In this document: one piece after another, positions 19,899 to 30,297 of the stretch
How positions within the stretch are numbered: the first letter of the stretch is position 1
How the letters are laid out: every line of letters starts with the position of its first letter
Origin: Ophioderma brevispina
Lineage: Eukaryota; Echinodermata; Ophiuroidea; Amphilepidida; Ophiodermatidae
NCBI GenBank assembly: GCA_023653785.1
Contig: JAMKCH010005408.1
Span: 1 to 64,000, forward strand
DNA length: 64,000 bases
Direction of reading: 5' to 3'
Position numbers and translations under genes: made by a program
The notes under the pieces: generated by a model
What the model saw: only the letters and a program-made list of their open reading frames with translations
What the model was told of the DNA's origin: nothing
Databases searched by the model: none

Positions 19899-20081
19899 CT
19901 ATTGATTAGCAGTCAGTACCATGAATAGATTCACACCAGTCACATGGAATTGTCTGTTACTCTCTGAAAAATCAATGGTACCACAAATGATGTCATCACC
20001 AATCCAAATATTGAATGGTTTCTGGTCCATCCTTGTAGACTTGACACAAACCACATCAATTCTATTTGCATTTCCTGGAAC
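19899..20081 (-). CDS. Orphan exon-like ORF, function unknown
   Basis: Minus-strand codons run 60 residues from an acceptor-like CTTCCTTTTACTGAAAG to a TAG at 19899-19901. The residues include NRIDVVCVKSTRMDQKPF and IWIGDDIICGTIDFSES. Composition looks like globular protein and the frame is not part of any repeat seen elsewhere in the window. A possible donor (GGTACTGACTG) lies near its end. I do not recognise the family. It could be a terminal exon of an unseen gene or chance; no connection to the NRF-6-like gene is evident. Confidence 0.3.
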   Translation of the reverse strand, partial: VPGNANRIDVVCVKSTRMDQKPFNIWIGDDIICGTIDFSESNRQFHVTGVNLFMVLTANQ

Positions 20082-20394
20082 CTTTCAGTAAAAGGAAGAA
20101 AGTGCCAAATTTCACATTTTCTTCAAAATATTGTACCTTATACTTATAACTGAGTTTGACGACCCCCATATTTGCAATTTATTATTTGACCTAATACATT
20201 ATAAAAAGTATTATTTTATCCTTGATTTCTTATTCACTTTGGAGTAATTCTGGGGGTCTGGAAAAAAATAATTTAAAAAAAAATTAAAATAGAAAGATGC
20301 AAAAAAGAGAAATCATTGGAAAAGTCATTTAAATAAGGCTGAAATTGCACAAAAAAACCCCTATATTTTTCAGGGGGCTTCAGCCCCCGTCGGT

Positions 20395-21181
20395 AGGCCC
20401 GTACGCAGGATTTTTTGGGGGGGTGCGGGACTTTGAAAAAGTGGACTTTTTTGGTAAGTGGACTTTTTTCTTTTAAAAAAACGGACCTAGCCCCCCAAAA
20501 ATGGTCATTATTTGGATTTGGATCTCATCACCAAAAAGTGGACATTCATGTCAAAATTTCTCTAAATTTTGGCCCTTTTTATGCAAAATTTCATCAAAAA
20601 GTTAACCTTTTTTCCCTTTTGTGGAATTTGGGGGGGGAGGGGTGCGAAGAAAAGTGTACTTTTTTGGTAAAAGTGTACCTTTTTTTCGTAAAAGCAGACC
20701 TAGCCCCCCCAAAATGGTCCTTATTTGGATTTTTTTAACATCTCATCACCAAAAAGTGGACATTCATGTCAAAATTTCTCTAAATTTTGGCCCTTTTTAT
20801 GCAAAATTTCATCAAAAAGTTAACCTTTTTTCCCTTTTGTGGAATTTGGGGGGGGAGGGGTGCGAAGGAAAAGTGTACTTTTTTGGTAAAAGTGTACCTT
20901 TTTTTCGTAAAAGCAGACCTACCCCCCTAAAATGGTCCTTATTTGGATTTTTTTAACATCTTTTTTTTTCATCACCAAAAAGTGGACATTCATGTTAAAA
21001 TTTCTCTAAATTTTGGCCCTTTTTATGCAAAATTCAGCAAAAAGTGGACCTTTTTTCCCTTTTGTGGAATTTGGGGGGTGCGACCGCCCGGCGGTGGTCT
21101 GCCCCTGGACCCCCTGCTTCTGTGGTTTGGATCATCCCCAGGATCCGCACCTTGGGGTGCAGATCCTGGCTATGCCCATGT
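20395..21181 (+). mobile_element. G-tipped repeat (GTACGCAGGATTTTTT family), copy 1
   Basis: It starts CCCGTACGCAGGATTTTTTG followed by a G run and GTGCGGGACTTT. It contains three tandem units with ATCACCAAAAAGTGGACATT at 20526, 20745 and 20970 (periods 219 and 225), each ending in a G-run plus GGTGCG. It ends with GGATCATCCCCAGGATCCGC and GCAGATCCTGGCTATGCCC. Three open frames of 80-111 codons follow the repeats and encode translated repeat (KWTFL, HQKVDIHVKISLNFGPFYAK), not a gene. Related copies lie at 25030-25232, 26920-27060 and 52270-52540. Confidence 0.75.
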
Positions 21182-21929
21182 ATAGCACCTACAGTGCTAC
21201 AGTGCTTAAAACTTTAAGCCCTGCGGGTGCCTACAGTTACTCAGATATCAAAATCTTTCATTTTTTTCCAATAAAATTTAAATTAAGCAATTTCAATACC
21301 ATTTTCAAAATCAACATGAAAATGCATTTTAAATGCAGTCCAAACAAGCAGTCTTAGGATAGTGTAATGACTGTAACCATGAGTCTCTACCAAGTGGAAA
21401 AGGTTAACTTCATTGAGTAGTGATTCTTTCTAATAAAATTACAGAAGTGTAACAATGGCCCAGGTCAGAAACACAGGATCTTTTTCTAGTATTGTTAATA
21501 GAACTATTTAGCTAAGCTCTCGTCGGGTCAATACCATTGGATAAAGACACGATATATGTGAGAGAAGAACTCAGCGACCCCGTATTTTAAAGGGCCCACT
21601 AGGCACTTGTTTTTTTTAAGTTGTTAAAATAGTCCAAATTAAAAAATAAGTCATTGAGATTGCAATTATATTTCTCTACACAATTACATATTTTAAAAAC
21701 TTCCTGTTACCTTCCACAAAAACGAACAATTATGGTGACAATGAGGTTTACTGCCTGTTTGTATTGATTATGGACCTGTGGGCTTGTAATTTAGGACTAG
21801 TAAAGTAAACTGAAATATAGCATGGTAATTTTTTTGAATGATAGTATGGCAAAGTTTTTCACCTCATTAAGCCTTATCAAATAGAGACATCTTGAACTAT
21901 CTTGTGCTAAGATTGTAATGTACATGTAA

Positions 21930-22240
21930 GTCAAAGTGAACTCCCATAGTATATTTGGTTGTTCTCTAAAGTGTATAACGCTAACTGCCTTTTGGTTTCA
22001 AGCCTATCTCCAGAGAGGTAAGGGAGGGCAATAAGGTAGAAGCTAAAGGAACTTGGAACATCCATGGTGGGATTCGAAACCCGGGGCCTCCGGTCAACCA
22101 TTCCATATGACCAGGCATGGGAAGCCAGCGATTCGTGCCATATGAGGGCTGGTGCGATGACGTAATGCATCTTTGGGACTGGTTTCCTTTGGTGTCTGGT
22201 GGTGTTAGGTAGGGTACCCCTTACCTGCGAAAAAACCAAT
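21930..22240 (-). mobile_element. tRNA-derived SINE candidate
   Basis: On the minus strand there is a good polymerase III B box, GGTTTCGAATCCC (around 22069-22081). An A-box-like TGGCACGAATCGCTGG is about 60 nt upstream. The sequence then continues into about 150 bp of body. A cloverleaf with a paired acceptor stem is not evident, so it is a SINE head rather than a tRNA gene. Only one copy is in the window, so the 3' end is not fixed. Confidence 0.5.
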
Positions 22241-23722
22241 GGTACCCTAAGGATTCAATATATCATACTTAAAACAAATAGTCCTTTTATTTGCAGAAAA
22301 TATGTCAGCAGGAGCCGCACCAAGCTATTCTACTTTTAACTAATTTTTGTATCAGGATGATCAAAGTGACAATTTGGATCCAAATTGTGTCAAAAATTTG
22401 GAACAAATATTTGGTGCCCCCCCGCCCCCTCCCACTGAATCTGTTTTAGAGTATAGGCCTATACAGAGGTTTTGAATACATCAGTGATCACCACGATTTA
22501 TGAAAAATAGAATAGTACGGATATACATTTAAAAATACGATGTTCCCCGAACACATGTGTTATCTACCGCTGTTGGTTTGTGAGATTTGCAGCTGGGGGA
22601 CCAAGGTCACATGAAGTCACCGATTTATGTGGGACACTAACCAAGACAATTGTATTCAATATCTTTGAAAATTAATTGAAAATATATGAAGCACCAAGCA
22701 AAATTGATAGATTCTGACCATTTTTTGGTAATGGACTCTAGAGGACCTTTGACCCCACTCTTGAGAGGGGGAACATGTGGGATACTACCCAAGGAGGCAT
22801 CAGTATAAATGCAGGGGTCAGAAAATGTGTGCACATATGTGGGATACAGTGGGCAATTATGTTTTGGGGATTACATGTTTACCAAAAACAGATACACAGA
22901 CATACTTGTGTGACTTTTCTTTGCTAAAATTAGACACCTACGTAACAAAAATTACGACCACACAAGTCATGATGGAATAAGAAATACATACGAAAGGGGA
23001 GTCACACAAGTATACCTCAGTTAGCACAAACAGACGCACTACCTGAACCAATCCCTTTGTGCCCGCTTGCAGATGACCCAAGAACGCACATTCTACATGA
23101 GACTAAGACTTCAGTGCTCTAATCACAGGATTTTTGATATTGACTCACACATTTAAACATTAATTTTAATTTCTTTTACGTTTCTATTTGTAATTTACTA
23201 ATTTGTAATTTTGAAACTGTGATGGTTGACATATAATTCTTTATCACTGGAAGGTGCGTAAATTTACAGTTGCATTTAACGGTCCATGGTCCGATCGCAA
23301 TAGCCTCTTCCCCGAACCTTCGACCCTTTCCCAAGTATGCTGTGAAATCTTTAGGGCTAAAGTACATTTGGTTTGGAGATTGTATAAAAATGTGCCCCGT
23401 TTGGGTCGACCAATATTATTTACAGAGTTTACTATGGGACTACAAAATCACGTTTTCAGACTCTCACGTCCCAAACGGGTGAAATAATCGGTGTTATTAA
23501 AGTCTACAGATGGCGGTTTTGAGGTGAAGGCCTTCTACAAATGAAAACTTTTATATTTAATTGGGGATTAGTTGTGATATATTAGTTGACCTCTAAAATT
23601 GCTTCTTTTTAAGTTATTAAATGAGATTAAATTTTAAAAGTCAAAACATTCCAATAGCCCATCTGTGCTGCTATTACAATTCATTATATTGGTTATCCCA
23701 GCAAACTACACAGTTCTTACTC
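22241..23722. other. Unannotated sequence
   Basis: Short frames only (up to 77 codons), overlapping in several frames. No repeat partner or domain was recognised. Confidence 0.3.
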
Positions 23723-23880
23723 GCTAAATTTCTTGATTAAAAAAGAATCTAAATTGATTGTATCAGGACAATCTAAAGTTAGATTAAAATTTAAATCAAA
23801 ATGACATTGAAATATAAATCTCAATAGATTAAAAATTTTAATCAAAATTTAGTTGTCCTCGTTTTAATCTAGAAATTTAG
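23723..23880. mobile_element. AT-rich foldback MITE
   Basis: CTAAATTTCTTGATTAAAA at the left pairs with TTTTAATCTAGAAATTTAG at the right, with further pairing inward (ACAATCTAAAGTTAGATTAA / TTTAATCAAAATTTAG). The length is about 158 bp. Confidence 0.6.
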
Positions 23881-24269
23881 AGGGGTACATATCCTGATTG
23901 GTCATGACGTGATAAAAATGATAGAACCTGTGTTATAAAAATCGGCCCAGGTAGAATACCCAGAGGGTTTTTGTAGCAAGAACGATACCAGTACTTACCA
24001 TTATATATGCTTATTTCCTGTGTAAAAGAATTCAATATGTCAAATTCTCACCTCAAAATTAAATTCATATACTTTGTCTTTATTCTATTTAACTTATGAA
24101 TACAAGTGCTGTGTTTTATGTTGTAGTGCCATGTTGATTTTCATTAAATGTTATTAGTATTATTAGTGAACACCAGATAGCCGACCAAACGTCCATTAAC
24201 CATCAGGGGCAGAAAGTATCGCATTATATGTGTTGGAAATCAGCTCCAGGAACGTGGTAATCTAGTATT

Positions 24270-24488
24270 AAAGAAACTGCGTCATTTTGACATTAATTAG
24301 TAAAAAAAATAATTAAATCGGAGATCTCCGATAAAAAAAATAAAAAAAGTTTTAATTGAGATTAATTAGCAAAAGAAAACCAGTTGTTTAAGAAATGGGG
24401 GGGGGTGTTGGGGTTCATTTTGACATTAATTAGCAAAAAAGTTGTTAAGAAACTGGTTCATTTTGACTTAATTAGCAAAAGAAAACCG

Positions 24489-24531
<43 letters not shown>

Positions 24532-25020
24532 TGATAGAAACGGGTTCATTTTGAGATTAATTAGCAAAATTAAAAGTTTAATTTGAGATTAATTAGCAAA
24601 AGAAAACCAGTTGTCTAAGAACTGGTATTTTTATGTTAATTAGCAAAATTAAAAGATTTTATTTTTGAGATTATTAGCAAAAAAAACAGTTGTCTAAGAA
24701 ACGGTTCATTTTGAATTAATTAGCAAAAGAAAACCAGTTGTCTAAGAAACTGGTTCATTTTGACATGAATTAGCAAAAGAAGGGTTCATTTTGACATTAA
24801 TTAGCAAAAAAAGGTCTAAAAAACTGGTTAGTTGCCATTTAATTAGCAAAAAAGAACAATTGTTCTAAGGAACTGTGTTCATTTTGACGCTGACATTAAT
24901 TAGGAAAAAAAGGAGTTGTCTAGGAAACCGATCATTTGAACATTAATAGCAAAAAAAATATTTTTTGACATTAATTAGCAAAAAACAAACAAACAAAATA
25001 AAACAAAACAAAACAAAACA
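24270..25020. repeat. Degenerate minisatellite (CATTTTGACATTAATTAGCA)
   Basis: At least twelve degenerate units of about 45-65 bp contain TTCATTTTGACATTAATTAG, then GCAAAAGAAAACCAGTTGTC and TAAGAAACTGG. It closes in an AAACAAAAC simple repeat at about 24983-25023. It contains the C40 tract. Confidence 0.88.
24489..24528. repeat. C40 homopolymer
   Basis: Forty consecutive C's sit inside one unit of the minisatellite, replacing part of the AACCAGTTG segment (AAAACCG before, GGTTGATAGAAAC after). Confidence 0.95.
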
Positions 25021-25029
25021 AACATGTCC

Positions 25030-25232
25030 CTAGCCCCGGTACCCCCTATGGGCACAAAACTGTCCAATTATTTGGCAACAGAAAGAAGTCTATTTTTGGT
25101 GATGAGATTGAGATTTCTTATCAAGTCAAAAAAGGGGACCAATTTAGGTGTTAGGTCCAACTTTTATCCAAAAAAGTCCAGTGTTTCAAAGTCCCACACC
25201 CTCAAAAATAAATCATGTGTACGGCCCTGGTA
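25030..25232 (-). mobile_element. GTACGCAGGATTTTTT-family repeat, copy 2 (minus)
   Basis: Read on the minus strand it gives CCAGGGCCGTACACATGATT, TGTGGGACTTTGAAACACTG, TTTTTTGG and TGGACC, matching the start of 20395-21181 with divergence. It has one unit only. Confidence 0.6.
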
Positions 25233-26915
25233 AAATATGATAAAGTAAAATTGATACAACTCGTTTTTGACATGTATGCATGGGCGTTATGCATGGGCAA
25301 AATCATATCCACATCAAGCTGTTTGACTCCATGCAAAGCGTCTTTTTATTTTAGAGCAGTCAGTTTAAGCAGTGGCGACACAAGTTGTGACAAACTGATA
25401 TAAATAGGGTCATGCAAGAGCTATACATCAGCAAAATCAGAAAAATCCATTGCAGGAATCTGTATATAGGCCTACAAACGTCAGGATTTGTATGTTAAGC
25501 GCCCTCTATAGTGTCCATGTTAAACTAGATTTTTAAGAAAAATATAGTGGCCGCAATGAAATTTCGCTTTAAATTACACAGGAGAAGTCAGTGGTACAAC
25601 TAATGCAAATTAGTTGTCAAAAGTGTTCGCGTTGATATTTTTTGTTCTATTCTGTTTTTGTCATATAAATGAGACTTTAAAAACAGCTGTGAATAAGCAC
25701 ACTGCATGGCAAAAAATACAAAATGATCTTGTCCAGAAATCTTGCATGTAAGATTTGGAACTCATAATATAAGCTCATGCATGCTTGTACTTAGGTCCAG
25801 TTCAGGTGATATTAAAATCTCAACTTTTTTAGCTAAATTTGGGGAAAGGCTTGTGGATCCACAAAATGGTCATACACTGTCAGGAACCCTATTGCATTCT
25901 GACGTCTTCGGGGCTACACTCCTGTGGTGCACATACTCCCCAGGAAATTGGTAACACAAGCTGAATTAAGAAAACAGTGGTTCTGTTAATATCTGCTTTT
26001 ACGTTCTTGGGCCATTTGGTAATTGTTATTCGCCATTTTGTATTTTATTTTCTCCTCTATGTAGCACTCAGGCAGGGTTCTCAAGTATTTGTTGATACCC
26101 ATGCTCATTCCAGGTCCAGGAGTTCCACAGTAACCCCAACCAGGCCGGACCAATTTCAGTTTAATACAACCCGTAATGGACAATGAAATTTACCAGCTTT
26201 CAATGAACATAATACCCCTAACAGGACCAATTTGCAGTATTATCATGTTTGGAGGACTCCAAGTGTGTGAAAATATTGGATCCAAACATGATAATAATAA
26301 AATTGGATGATTTATGCCCAATATTAATTGGTCTTGCATTGAGTTTTAAAATAGTGGCTCGACCTGCGTCCTCATCACCAACCCCAATATTTTGTTTCAA
26401 ACTCATAGCTCGACCAATTCAAATTTTGGGCTAATCGATCCAATTTTATATCAGACTTGGGGTTAGGTGCAATAGGGGTCCCTTCATGTGTGGATGTATG
26501 TCAAAGGTCATGGACCAAGGTCAAAGGTCATCTGAGGTCAGTCCAGACTGCCATCTTCCCAGGGGGGTGATGCACGTTATTGCGATTTTTAAAATCTAGT
26601 ATTTAGTCATTTTGCTTTTCTAAAATAAGTTTCCTCATTATTTGGACCTATTGGTAACAGCAGAGGAAATATGGGGCTTTTGGTGGACAGCAAGAGCTGC
26701 TTATATACAGGGTCTATGGGAGAGAGAGTGACAAAAACAGGGGGCCCTATTGAGAGGCACTCTGCCCCTACCATAACACCCAGTGATTCCCCCAGCCAGA
26801 TTGCCACATACTGTCACTGAACACCCTTTATTTTACTCTTCATATTATTTGATTTGAGTTTGGCATTACACACATGTAATTTTCGCATGCATTTTAACTA
26901 AAACTTAAGTCACTG
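25233..26915. other. Unannotated sequence with repeat fragments
   Basis: A fragment at about 25796-25871 (ATTAAAATCTCAACTTTTTT, GGCTTGTGGATCCACAAAAT) is a diverged piece of the TTAA MITE family. A short hairpin, TATCATGTTTGGAGGACTCC with its complement at about 26275-26291, is also present. No gene was recognised. Confidence 0.35.
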
Positions 26916-26919
26916 AGTT

Positions 26920-27060
26920 CAGGGCCGTAGCCAGGGGGGGGGGGGGGGGGGTGCGGGTGGTGCGACGCACCCCCCCAATAGGACAAAGGTCCCTTTTTGC
27001 TGCAGAAGGTCCGCTTTGCTATGTTGCTGAAGGTCCGTATTGTGAAGTGAAAGTTTGTGT
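26920..27060 (+). mobile_element. Related G-run repeat fragment
   Basis: GGGCCGTAGCCAGG is followed by an 18-base G run, GTGCGGGTGGTGCGACGCAC, a C run and AAAGGTCCCTTTTTGCTG. The layout matches the tips of the 20.4-kb and 52.4-kb repeats, but the interior differs. Confidence 0.45.
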
Positions 27061-27177
27061 CTGGTCCTCATGTTGTTTTAATTTAAAGGTTGGGTGCATG
27101 TTATATGGATGAGTAAGCAGATGAGCAGGCATGGTGGTTGTATTATACTGTTTTCTGAACGTTGCAATGATGTCATG

Positions 27178-30100
27178 TACCCCCCCACCCCCCCAGGACT
27201 CTACCAAACCAACTTTTTAGCTTTGTTTATGGTCCTATAATACTTTTGAGATGTTAACAAATAAAATTCAAGGCACTCTTGAGATATTCAAGATGGCGTC
27301 CAAATTAGGCAAAATTAAAGAAAGTTGGGTATTTAATATCATAACGTAATAAATTCATAAAATGTTGAATGCTAAGCTACTGGTCATGCCATTTAATCCT
27401 AGATTTGTGAAGTTTCCATATCTAAAAATCAAGATGGTGCCCAAAATGGCTGCCAAAATAGCAAAATTAAAGAACTCTGATATTTTAATATCAAAACAAG
27501 GTAATAACTTCATAAAAAATTAAATGTTAAGATATAGCTACCTGGTTATTTGGCATTTAAATTCTAGTATTTGAAGTTTCTGCATTCTAAAAATCCATGA
27601 TGGTGCCCAAAATGGGCTGCTAAAAGGGCAAATTCAGAAATTTAGATTAATATCAACATGTAATAAATTGATAAAATTAAATTTAGATAAGACTGCCTGC
27701 CTGGTCATTTGCATTTAATTTCTAGTATTTAAAAAACATGTTGGCCATATCGAAAGTGCAAGAACAACGCCCCAAATGCTTCAAAGATAGTAAAATTGCC
27801 GAAATTGTACACATGATTTCAAAGTGTAGCAAAATTGATAAAATAATAACTCTACCTACCTCTCGCAGCCTAATTCTTCACACAAGAATGTGCACTGATG
27901 GAAAGCTCATGTGGTGGATCAAGCCCCCCCCCCAGGAAGATATGCATCGGTATTTCTGGTGAATCCCTAACAGCCTAGCTACCACCTGCCCTACGCTACA
28001 TATTAACTTGCAACAAAGAAGGGCTTTCTACTCACCCTACTGGTGTCCAGATGTTACCTTTTGACCTGCAAAATGGCCGCAGTAGCCATCTGCTTAACCT
28101 TACCCATACTCTTTCAGATACACTGCACCGTTTGGAACATTGTGGGAGTCAATTCAAAACGGTAGCATCCAGAACATCAAGAGAAGAAAGCCCCAGAAGA
28201 GAGCCCCCAAGAAGTTGATTGGGAACGGGTATCAATCATGAAGACATGTGACAATAGTAGGTCCTTCCGATCTTGAACCTCTCATTAACAAGGCTTTTAA
28301 CCTCTGAACACTGTGACACCGCTGGCCACCGTCAACAAAAAAAGCTGTCATCTTGTCCAGGTCCAAGGTATTGAACTCCGACAAGGGCTGAAGTCTTCTG
28401 AGGAGGTAAGGTGTGGAGGCATAGGGGAAGGACCCCATTGGGAACCCATCCCTCACCGTCCCGGTTGCCTCTCCTCAAACATCCTCTTAATGGGGAAGAG
28501 AGGGCCACACTCGAAGCACTGTCATAACCATCTCTAGCCATGGTGGACAGCAGCAATGGCAGTTCTAAACACCTGGGCGGTCTTAGAAAAGAAAGAGTAA
28601 CCTCAAACACCTTGGAGAAGTCTGCTTATGGCCTAGGTACTTCAGTGGGATTAACCTCACTGGTCCCCCGAGCACCACATGCCGATGCAGACGTCGAGGA
28701 AACTGCTGCTGCCAGCTTGGTCACCTAGGCGCCACGAGCAGCCACCAGATCATGTTTTGACTGAGACACCTTCTCAAGTACCTTCGGGATCATAGTCACT
28801 GGCTGAAATGCGTAACCTGTTATGTTTGAGACCATCCGCCGTCATGGCGTACCGTCCGCCTGCCTTCTTCGTCCACCTCCATGTAAGTATGTATGAACAG
28901 ATCTTTACATTGATTATGACCCCCCCCAGACAATTGGACCAGTAAAGCTGAGGAACTAGACATTGTCCAAACTCCTACGAGGTGCTGCCCCGGCAAGTTG
29001 ATTCCCATTTCTGGCACCATATTAGCCGTGGAGCGTTTCCCAGGCCTCTCCGTCTCCTTGTTCCTCCGCCCTCGTTCAGGTAGGATATGACTATTCTGTT
29101 GTCGCAGCGGAATAAGGGTTTGGCCGTGAACATGGTGTCACAGTCCACGAAGTGCCAAATCACTCACTGCCCAAGTTCCCAGCATGTTGATGGGCGGCGG
29201 GCCTGGGGTTGGTTGTCCAACCTGCTGAACAGTGTCAGTCTGAAAAATATAACCTCTCATCCCAGCTTGGATGCAATCTGTCGTCAATGTCAGGGAGGGT
29301 GCCCGATGGGAAAGCATACGCCAAAAGTAGTTTGGCGGATTGCAATCCCCCATTCGATGTCTAAATGACCTTCAGAAGAACCACAGATTTGGAGAGTCAA
29401 GGCTGAACCAATGGGCGTATAGATGAGATGTAAATTTGAATTTGCCTCCTGTAGTGAAGCCTACACAGGGAACCATGTTTATCAGCAGGCTAGCCACCAG
29501 TCTCCAAAACCTAAGCCACAACTGTGACTGTGCCTGGCGTTTGGCCATGGATCATCTCTGCACACTGTGTCAATCCTGATCCTTGTCACTCTGGTACGTG
29601 GGGTTTACCCTCCCTGTAATTAGGTCTTGACACCATCCCCAGAACTAGGGGTGCTGGAAGTGTCCAACTGGATTTGGCATAGTCCGAATACAAAAAATCT
29701 GAAAGGCTCCACCCAAACGGCAAACTTTCCTGGATTTCCGTCTGAGGAATTCTAAGTGCAAATTAATGTATTATTTTTTACCACTTTACCACCCTTAAAG
29801 ATGATTGCGTACAATTTGGTGCAATTTTATACCCTATTTTGGGTTGGGCACCATTTTGGATTTTTGGCAAAAACTTCAATACTAAAATAATGCAATGACC
29901 AGTCAACTATGTCTAAATTTAAATTTTAAAACCATTATATTTTGAAATTACATACCAACTCGGTTTGCTTTAATTTTGCCTATTTTTGGCAGCCATTTTG
30001 GTTGCCATCTTGGATTTTTGATATGGTAAAAAATTCAATACAAGAAATTAAAATGCCATGACCCAGGAGCACTATATTTAAATATTAATTTACCAATCTG

Positions 30101-30297
30101 TTTTTGCATGTTTGATATTAAATACCCCAGTTTCTTAATTTTGCCTATTTTGGTGGCCATTTTGGACGCCAATCCTTGGAATATACGTGAGAGTGCTTGG
30201 AAATTTATTTTGTTAACATCTCAATTTTGTTTTTAAAAATGTTTTTCGTTTTTTTTGAAAAAGTTGGTTTTTTTGTAGAGTCCTGGGGGGGGGGTCA
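27178..30297. mobile_element. 3.1-kb foldback element with tandem-repeat arms
   Basis: The left arm (27178 to about 27750) and right arm (about 29760-30297) are inverted. CCCCCCAGGACTCTACCAAA is matched by the complement of GTAGAGTCCTGGGGGG, then ACCAACTTTTT, GAGATGTTAACAAAT, AGGCACTCTTGAGATATTC-like and TGGCGTCCAAA pair in order. Each arm has three to four copies of a unit of about 160 bp with AAGATGGTGCCCAAAATGGC, GCAAAATTAAAGAA and TTTAATATCA. Long inverted arms made of direct subrepeats are the layout of foldback-type DNA elements. No transposase was found. The centre is a DIRS fragment. Confidence 0.78.
27760..29745 (-). pseudogene. DIRS-type retrotransposon fragment (RNase H region)
   Basis: Minus-strand frames, broken by frameshifts, include FRHRMGDCNPP (about 29.34 kb), MLGTWAVSDLALRG (about 29.17 kb), CDNRIVISYLNEGGGTRRR and LIWCQKWES (28975-29163). 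The D-N-x-x-V-x-Y-[IL]-N-x-x-G-G-T pattern is the RNase H segment of DIRS/Ngaro-type elements. A degenerate segment follows (AFQPVTMIPK-like at about 28.8 kb). The YADD-containing RT core upstream and the tyrosine recombinase were not seen. The fragment exactly fills the space between the inverted arms of the foldback element. Confidence 0.7.

Noticed and set aside
20415..21357. Open frames of 80-114 codons with repeated KVDIHVKISLNFGPFYAK
   Set aside because: Translation of non-coding tandem units of a G-tipped repeat that also occurs elsewhere in the window.
24270..25020. CRISPR-like array
   Set aside because: Repeats are degenerate, directly adjoining and without unique spacers; this is a eukaryotic minisatellite.
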